Shown piece after piece: positions 37,501-43,945 of a stretch of 43,945 bases of DNA. Location: NCBI GenBank assembly GCA_023247705.1, contig JAHFFY010000013.1:1-43945 (forward strand), in the 5' to 3' direction. The notes under the pieces were generated by a model. The model was not told the DNA's origin. It made no database searches and saw only the letters and a list, made by a program, of their open reading frames with translations. Within the stretch, counting starts at the first letter, position 1. The number at the start of each line of letters is the position of its first letter. This DNA comes from Candidatus Omnitrophota bacterium (GTDB lineage: Bacteria > Omnitrophota > Gorgyraeia > Zapsychrales > JAHFFX01). The position numbers and the translations under genes are program-made.

Positions 37501-37662
37501 CCTGGCTCTCGTGACATGCTGGCCAAGGAGCAAGCCCCGTTCGGGGCGTATCGAATGGGTTGACTTTATCAATAATTCGATAATTGCCTTTTTATCATGC
37601 CCAAAGGAAAATCCTAACGGACGCAACGATAAAATGTTCGCCCAAGCTCCGTTGCAAGCAAA

Positions 37663-39411
37663 TTATTTTATAAGCGATCGCAAATAATTCGCTGAATCAT
37701 CAAAATGTTGTATTTCCAATAAATTGGCATACTGCAAAGCCTTTTCTCGATTTTTTTCAGCCGCGTAATAAGCAAACACAATTTTGAGATACTCCCTAGC
37801 ATTATATTCATTAGGCTTTATATTTAATGCATTCGCATAATATTTTATTGCCGATAAAAAATCTTTTTCTTTCCAATAAATAAACCCCACCTTCTGTTGG
37901 TAAACGGCATTCGTCGATTCCAGTTCCGCAGCCTTCAAGGCATAAAATAAAGCGTTTTGCCTGTCATCTAAATCTTGATAAACACATGCCAAATTAAAAT
38001 AAGCAACCGCCGAAGACGGATCTATTGCAATAGCCTCTACAAGTAAAGGCAATGCTTTAGCATATTGTTGATCAATTAGATAAGCCCCGGCTAAATTAAT
38101 ATAAGGTCTTTGTTTGAACGGCGATTTATTAACGGTGTCTCGCCAAAGCTTTATTTCATCCGCCCAAATGTCATTGCGCTTCCATGTCATACCCGACGCT
38201 ATAAGCAAAATAATCAGCGCCGGAACAAACGATCGCAGATGAAGACGAGTCAGTAAATACGCAACACCTAAGACAAAACCAAAACTGGCCAGGTACAACC
38301 GATATTCCGCAATCACATGCGCGATCGGAATAAAACTAGACTCAACACTTAAAGCAAGAAAAAACCACATAATACAAAAAGAAATCAATCGTTCCTTTTT
38401 ATAGATAAAAATCCCCGCACTCAAAAAAAGGAAAAGAAACATTCCGGATAAGATAGTTCTAAGATCTAATTTATGACTGATCGGATAGTCATAATCGATA
38501 TTTTGGTGAATCGGCAAAACAAGAAGCCGCAGATACGTACGGACAACGTTAAGTTGAGTTAAAAAATATTCTCGACGAGTAATCTTTACTCCTTGAGCTT
38601 TCGTGATATCCACTTCTTTTTTAATCACTCGACCACCTGCATCTTGAATCAGGTTATAGCTGGCAATACTGGCCGCTCCCGTTGTCTTTGTAGATGTTTT
38701 TAGAAGCGTAAATGGAATGACACAGATCATCAAAAGAAAGGGTATTAAGAATTTGAAACGCTTCCCCCGGGACTCTCGTAAATCACTAAGAAAATAGATA
38801 TCACAAAGCGCCAGCATCAACGGCAGCGTCACGGTAAATTCCTTGCAAAACATCGCCGAGAGCGCAGATCCCAAAGCTCCTACCAAATATTTTATCTGCG
38901 AATGCAAACGGAATTGCATAAAGAGCAGCACAGTCAGCAAATAAAAAAAACTTCCCAAAAGAACGAAGCGTTGCGTGATAAAGTTAACCGTTTCCGTCTG
39001 GATCGGATGAGACAGAAATAACAGCGACGCAAAAATTGGCGCGTATTGTGCTCCCGATTTGGCTTTAACGACCGGCAAACCCAAAATTGTCCTGACCAAA
39101 AGATAAACTAGAAACGCGTTGAAAACATGGATTAAAATATTAATCAGCCGATGGCTAAAAGGATACATGCCGCCCAACGCATAGTTCACCGCGAAACTTA
39201 AGCCAACCAGAAACCTCGTGTTAAAAACTTCAAAAAGTTGGTCAACATCTAATTGTTTGATCACGTCATTTGTTTCAATCGATATTTTATCATCGAAATG
39301 AAAGTACGGGCTTCCTAACGGCAGAGAATAAAGAACGATGCACCAAACCACCAATCCGGCAAGAACGAACGCATTGATATTCTTCTGAATGAATGAGAAG
39401 TTGCAGATCAT
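37663..39411 (-). CDS. Polytopic membrane protein with C-terminal TPRs (TMTC/PMT-like glycosyltransferase-type)
   Basis: SPYFHFDDKISIETNDVIKQL..., FLSHPIQTETVNFITQRFVLLGSFFYLL, followed by AVAYFNLACVYQDLDDRQNALFYALKAAELE TPR pattern. Confidence 0.75.
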   Translation of the reverse strand: MICNFSFIQKNINAFVLAGLVVWCIVLYSLPLGSPYFHFDDKISIETNDVIKQLDVDQLFEVFNTRFLVGLSFAVNYALGGMYPFSHRLINILIHVFNAFLVYLLVRTILGLPVVKAKSGAQYAPIFASLLFLSHPIQTETVNFITQRFVLLGSFFYLLTVLLFMQFRLHSQIKYLVGALGSALSAMFCKEFTVTLPLMLALCDIYFLSDLRESRGKRFKFLIPFLLMICVIPFTLLKTSTKTTGAASIASYNLIQDAGGRVIKKEVDITKAQGVKITRREYFLTQLNVVRTYLRLLVLPIHQNIDYDYPISHKLDLRTILSGMFLFLFLSAGIFIYKKERLISFCIMWFFLALSVESSFIPIAHVIAEYRLYLASFGFVLGVAYLLTRLHLRSFVPALIILLIASGMTWKRNDIWADEIKLWRDTVNKSPFKQRPYINLAGAYLIDQQYAKALPLLVEAIAIDPSSAVAYFNLACVYQDLDDRQNALFYALKAAELESTNAVYQQKVGFIYWKEKDFLSAIKYYANALNIKPNEYNAREYLKIVFAYYAAEKNREKALQYANLLEIQHFDDSANYLRSLIK

Positions 39412-39619
39412 CTATTGACCTCCGCGAAACGAATAGAATCGCTATATTCAGAGAATGGAAATCGAGATACTGCCCGTCCTAGCCTTCTTGACAAACGGGC
39501 CAGGGACCACCACAAAATTTTTTATTCTTGCGGAAGTCAATCATTTCCTTCTCCCATCTTACTGCCGGAACGAACACTATACTTAAAAAATTTTTTATCG
39601 GCATTTATTTCACCTTAAA

Positions 39620-39657
39620 AAAAATAGCCAGATACTTTAAGATAACTGGCTATTTTT
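39620..39657 (-). terminator. Intrinsic (possibly bidirectional) terminator downstream of gap
   Basis: aaaaatagccag atactttaagataa ctggctattttt, flanked by A tract (T on minus). Confidence 0.8.
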
Positions 39658-39690
39658 CTAAGTCAAAACGATCTTTATCAATATCGTTTT

Positions 39691-40785
<1,095 letters not shown>

Positions 40786-40895
40786 TTATTTACGTGAATG
40801 AATAAACGATTTCGTATTTGCGAAAAACTTTGCGATTATAGCACAAAGTGTTTTTGATGCAAAATAATTATTTTCATCCCTCGGGCTTGGCCTCC

Positions 40896-42242
40896 TTAGC
40901 TCAGCTTTTTAAACCAGACGACACTCTTCCATCGCTTGGCCTTTTCTTCAGAATATTGTAACGCCGGGAAATGTTTCGAGACCGCGCTGAAAATCCCGTG
41001 TTCGTTGATCCAATGGGCGTATTGAACATATTCAGGATAATTGGACAAATGATTTTCTTCTGTCTTCGCGCGCAGAAAATAAATCAACGTGACCACCCCG
41101 ATGTTGAACGTGTTATGCAGCGCGACCGAAGGATTTTGCAGCGAAAGAAACGGCATCGAAATCATCCACCAACTGGCGACTTTACAAATATACGCCGGAT
41201 GCTTGGTGAAACGATAAGGTCCGGAGGTGATCAGCCCGCGATAGGTCAGATTCGACATCCGGTATCCAAACGCCACCGTCGCCAGGCAGTAAACCAGAAC
41301 CAGAAACAAAATAACCACCGCCCAAAGATAATAAACCCACGGATAATACGGATACGCGGAAAGCCACGTGTCCCAGATGATCCCGTCTTCATATGGGAAA
41401 AACCCCGTGCCCAAGAGCGCGGAAAACGGAAAATAACAAGCCAGGCAAATAATCCATCCCAAAAGTGTCGGTTCAGTCGACTGCATATGCGTGTCCAAAA
41501 GGCGTAAGCTTAAAATATATCCCAATAAACCATAAATAAGATCAATGGTATACAAAAACGTCAAAATATAATCAAACAGCGCCAAGAAAGAAAACAATCC
41601 CTCCATCCGGCTGGTCTTCAGTAAAAAATCCAGGTTTGAGGCAAGGGCCACAAACATGATCGGCGTAAAAAAACCTTTGATGAACCACCCCCGCGCGTAT
41701 TCAGCGAGAATCCCTTTGTTGACTTCCTTCAGTCGCCCGGTCAAAAGACATCCCATATGCCAGTATCCATCGTAAGGATCGCTTTGCCGTCGGTCCATTT
41801 GCCAGAAGTAGATCAATGTTAATCCCATGATCCATGGCGCCATCAGAGACAAAAATTTAAAAAATGGTTCGTAATATTCAACAGCTCTAATCGAAGTTCG
41901 GTAAGTGGGATTAAAATGATATAACAACAAAATAATAAAAAACGTTCCATACAAACCAATTAATTTGACGATGATACGCTGTTGATTCACCTCACCCGGC
42001 CGGTCCAGGAGGCCGGTGGAGGAACGTTTGTACGCGCGAAGTTCAAGAAAATCATTCAGCCACAGCGGGATGACGGTGGCCAGCAAACCAATCGTCGCCA
42101 AGAGAAAGATCTCAATCTTAGGAAAATATTCGTGGACCAACGTCAGTACAGCAAAGAAAATAATCAGGCAGAATAAATTAATCCAATAATCGCAGGATGA
42201 AACCGGCAGAGAATCTGAGGTTCGGATTTTTTGATTGTTCAT
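40896..42242 (-). CDS. Isoprenylcysteine carboxyl methyltransferase-like polytopic membrane protein
   Basis: C-term LITSGPYRFTKHPAYICKVASWWMISMPF...RAKTEENHLSNYPEYVQY signature; multiple TMs. Confidence 0.7.
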   Translation of the reverse strand: MNNQKIRTSDSLPVSSCDYWINLFCLIIFFAVLTLVHEYFPKIEIFLLATIGLLATVIPLWLNDFLELRAYKRSSTGLLDRPGEVNQQRIIVKLIGLYGTFFIILLLYHFNPTYRTSIRAVEYYEPFFKFLSLMAPWIMGLTLIYFWQMDRRQSDPYDGYWHMGCLLTGRLKEVNKGILAEYARGWFIKGFFTPIMFVALASNLDFLLKTSRMEGLFSFLALFDYILTFLYTIDLIYGLLGYILSLRLLDTHMQSTEPTLLGWIICLACYFPFSALLGTGFFPYEDGIIWDTWLSAYPYYPWVYYLWAVVILFLVLVYCLATVAFGYRMSNLTYRGLITSGPYRFTKHPAYICKVASWWMISMPFLSLQNPSVALHNTFNIGVVTLIYFLRAKTEENHLSNYPEYVQYAHWINEHGIFSAVSKHFPALQYSEEKAKRWKSVVWFKKLS

Positions 42243-42306
42243 AAATTAAATTCCCCGGTTCGATGAAGGCTCAACAACGGCTTCACTCATTCTCGAAGAC
42301 ATTTTA

Positions 42307-42832
42307 TCAACCTTCATTCAGAATACAATCAAGAAATGCGTTAAATAATCGTTCGATGACCGGCAGGGCATCCATTAAACGGTGGTCGCTGTTAAGTATG
42401 TGCAGGCTCGTTTGATATTTCCCGGCAAAGCGGATGGAATTTTCCACCGGAACCACCTCATCCTGCCAGCCGTGAACAATCGCGGTGTGTTTGGCGTATG
42501 GCCGGGGATTTTGTTGCCGGTACTCTCTTCTCTATAATATAAAAGGCCGGCGCAAGCAGAAATAGCCCGCTGGGTTTGAGCTTCTTCGAGGCGACCGTTG
42601 AAATATATCCTCCCATGCTTGATCCGACCAGAACGAGATCCCTTTGAGCGCGCGGGTTTAGACTGAATAATTTTTTCACCCTCTCTTCGGGATCCATGGT
42701 GAAAGAATAGTCTGGGCTTTCCACCGCGAACCTTTTTTTCCTGGCGATCTTCGCCAGCGCAATGATCTTTATTCCCCACGGCCCGCTCTCTTTTCCATGG
42801 GCAAAGTAAACAACTTTCGGATGTTGCGGCAT
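42307..42832 (-). pseudogene. Frameshifted alpha/beta hydrolase (YqiA/esterase-like)
   Basis: Frame 1 VVYFAHGKESGPWGIKI...LVLVGSSMGGYISTVAS...LFLLAPAFYI; after a frameshift near 42500-42540: YAKHTAIVHGWQDEVVPVENSIRFAGKYQTSLHILNSDHRLMDALPVIERLFNAFLDCILNEG*. Confidence 0.75.
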
Positions 42833-42835
42833 AAA

Positions 42836-43780
42836 TTATTTTTTTCCTTCTTCGAATTGAAATCCAACCGCCAGTTGGTGACCGGAGATAAAACTCTCCG
42901 CGTCCATCACCTGCGCCGATTCCAGATGCACCTGACGGACCAAAAGTCCATAATCATCCGTTACCACCACAAAACCTTCCTTTTGCAAAGCGATGATCCC
43001 GCCTTTTTGTTTCTGAGGTGTGGCGATCGAAGTCACGGTTGTTTCTAAAATCTTCAGCTGCTTTCCCTCATAAAATGTATACGCCCCGGGTTTCGGCGAG
43101 AGCCCGCGGACCAGATTGTGAATGACCCGGGCGTCTTTACTCCAATCAATCCAGCCCAATCCTTTGGTTAATTTCGGGGCAAAGGTCACTTTGGAAGAAT
43201 CCTGCGCCGCTAATGTATACGCGTTTTTTTCCAAAGAATTGATGGTTTTCAAAAGTAAATCCGCACCCAGATCGGCCATCTTTCTTCGCAAACTCCCCGC
43301 GTTCTCATCGGGACCGATCCGGATCTTCGCCTGGGCAAAGAGATCGCCACCGTCCATCGCCGTGTTCATCTTAATAATCGAAATGCCGGTCTCTTCTTCT
43401 GCGTTGATCAGCGCCCAGTTGATCGGAGCGGCGCCCCGGTATTTAGGCAACAGCGAACCGTGGACGTTCATGCAGCAAAGATAAGGAACGGATAAAACTT
43501 CAATCGGCAGGATCTTTCCGTACGCGACCACGACAAACAAATCGCTTTGATAGCTTTTAAGCTGTTCGATGAAGGATTGGTCTTTGAGTTGTAGCGGTTG
43601 AAAAATCGGGAGTTGGTTTTTCAGCGCGCATTCTTTAATCGGAGAAAACGACACCTTCAGTCCGCGGCCTTTCGCCTTGTCCGGTTGCGTGACACAGGCC
43701 ACGACCTGATGTTCGGAACGCACAAGCGCTTCCAAATTGATTAACGCGAAATCGTCGCTGCCGAAAAAAATAATCTTCAT
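42836..43780 (-). CDS. fmt: Methionyl-tRNA formyltransferase
   Basis: MKIIFFGSDDFALINLEAL; VTQPDKAKGRGLKVSFSPIKECAL; MNVHGSLLPKYRGAAPINWALINAEEETGISIIKMNTAMDGGDLF. Confidence 0.96.
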   Translation of the reverse strand: MKIIFFGSDDFALINLEALVRSEHQVVACVTQPDKAKGRGLKVSFSPIKECALKNQLPIFQPLQLKDQSFIEQLKSYQSDLFVVVAYGKILPIEVLSVPYLCCMNVHGSLLPKYRGAAPINWALINAEEETGISIIKMNTAMDGGDLFAQAKIRIGPDENAGSLRRKMADLGADLLLKTINSLEKNAYTLAAQDSSKVTFAPKLTKGLGWIDWSKDARVIHNLVRGLSPKPGAYTFYEGKQLKILETTVTSIATPQKQKGGIIALQKEGFVVVTDDYGLLVRQVHLESAQVMDAESFISGHQLAVGFQFEEGKK

Positions 43781-43892
43781 AATAAATCCTTTAAGATTTG
43801 ATAAGTCGTTTTACGAGTTTAACGAGAATTTATCTCATAAATAACTTTTAACGAAGTTCATCTCCGATAAAATATTTCTAGGAGGTGAGCTT

Positions 43893-43945
43893 ATGGATCT
43901 TAAAGACGAGCAATGGGCAATCATAGAACCATTAATACCAAAACC
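43893..43945 (+). mobile_element. 5' end of a likely IS5-type transposase, truncated by window edge
   Basis: aggaggtgagctt then ATG: MDLKDEQWAIIEPLIPKP, typical N-terminus of IS5-family transposases. Confidence 0.65.

Overview
The 43.9 kb window is a bacterial surface-glycan locus. About 29 kb of genes run on the minus strand, many with ATGA or short overlaps; the right-hand part is more mixed. From right to left on the minus strand the locus holds: (i) a sugar epimerase pair with a MarR-like regulator; (ii) an acyl-modification block of FkbH-like HAD protein, ACP, MaoC-like hotdog, SDR, MBOAT O-acyltransferase and SGNH-like partner; (iii) a PFTS-like putative glycosyltransferase; (iv) a nonulosonate/2-keto-acid block with two unusual fusions (CMP-sugar cytidylyltransferase fused to D-2-hydroxyacid dehydrogenase, and GT2 fused to cytidylyltransferase-like), a short NeuB-like protein, a second D-2-hydroxyacid dehydrogenase and a Gfo/Idh/MocA oxidoreductase; (v) SGNH hydrolases, a NodU/TobZ-type carbamoyltransferase and an untracked 50-aa membrane miniprotein; (vi) a LIC12162-like transferase; (vii) a NeuB, acetyltransferase, NeuC, HisF-HisH fusion and PP-loop sugar amidotransferase set suggesting an amidinated nonulosonic acid. 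The right part holds metF, an SGNH protein with TPRs inside it, a large secreted beta-helix/discoidin/Ig/LamG protein behind a highly structured leader and intrinsic terminator, a decayed hflX, a TPR membrane protein, gap, an ICMT-like membrane protein, a frameshifted alpha/beta hydrolase, fmt, and the edge of a likely IS5-type transposase. Non-coding structure includes several dispersed inverted-repeat families (some encode C-terminal tails of flanking genes), back-to-back CTAG-bounded palindromes, and a GAPDH 3' remnant that keeps its own terminator. Everything is from reading the sequence; no database search was run. Taxonomy is not determined; the style resembles Omnitrophota-like genomes, but that is only an impression.
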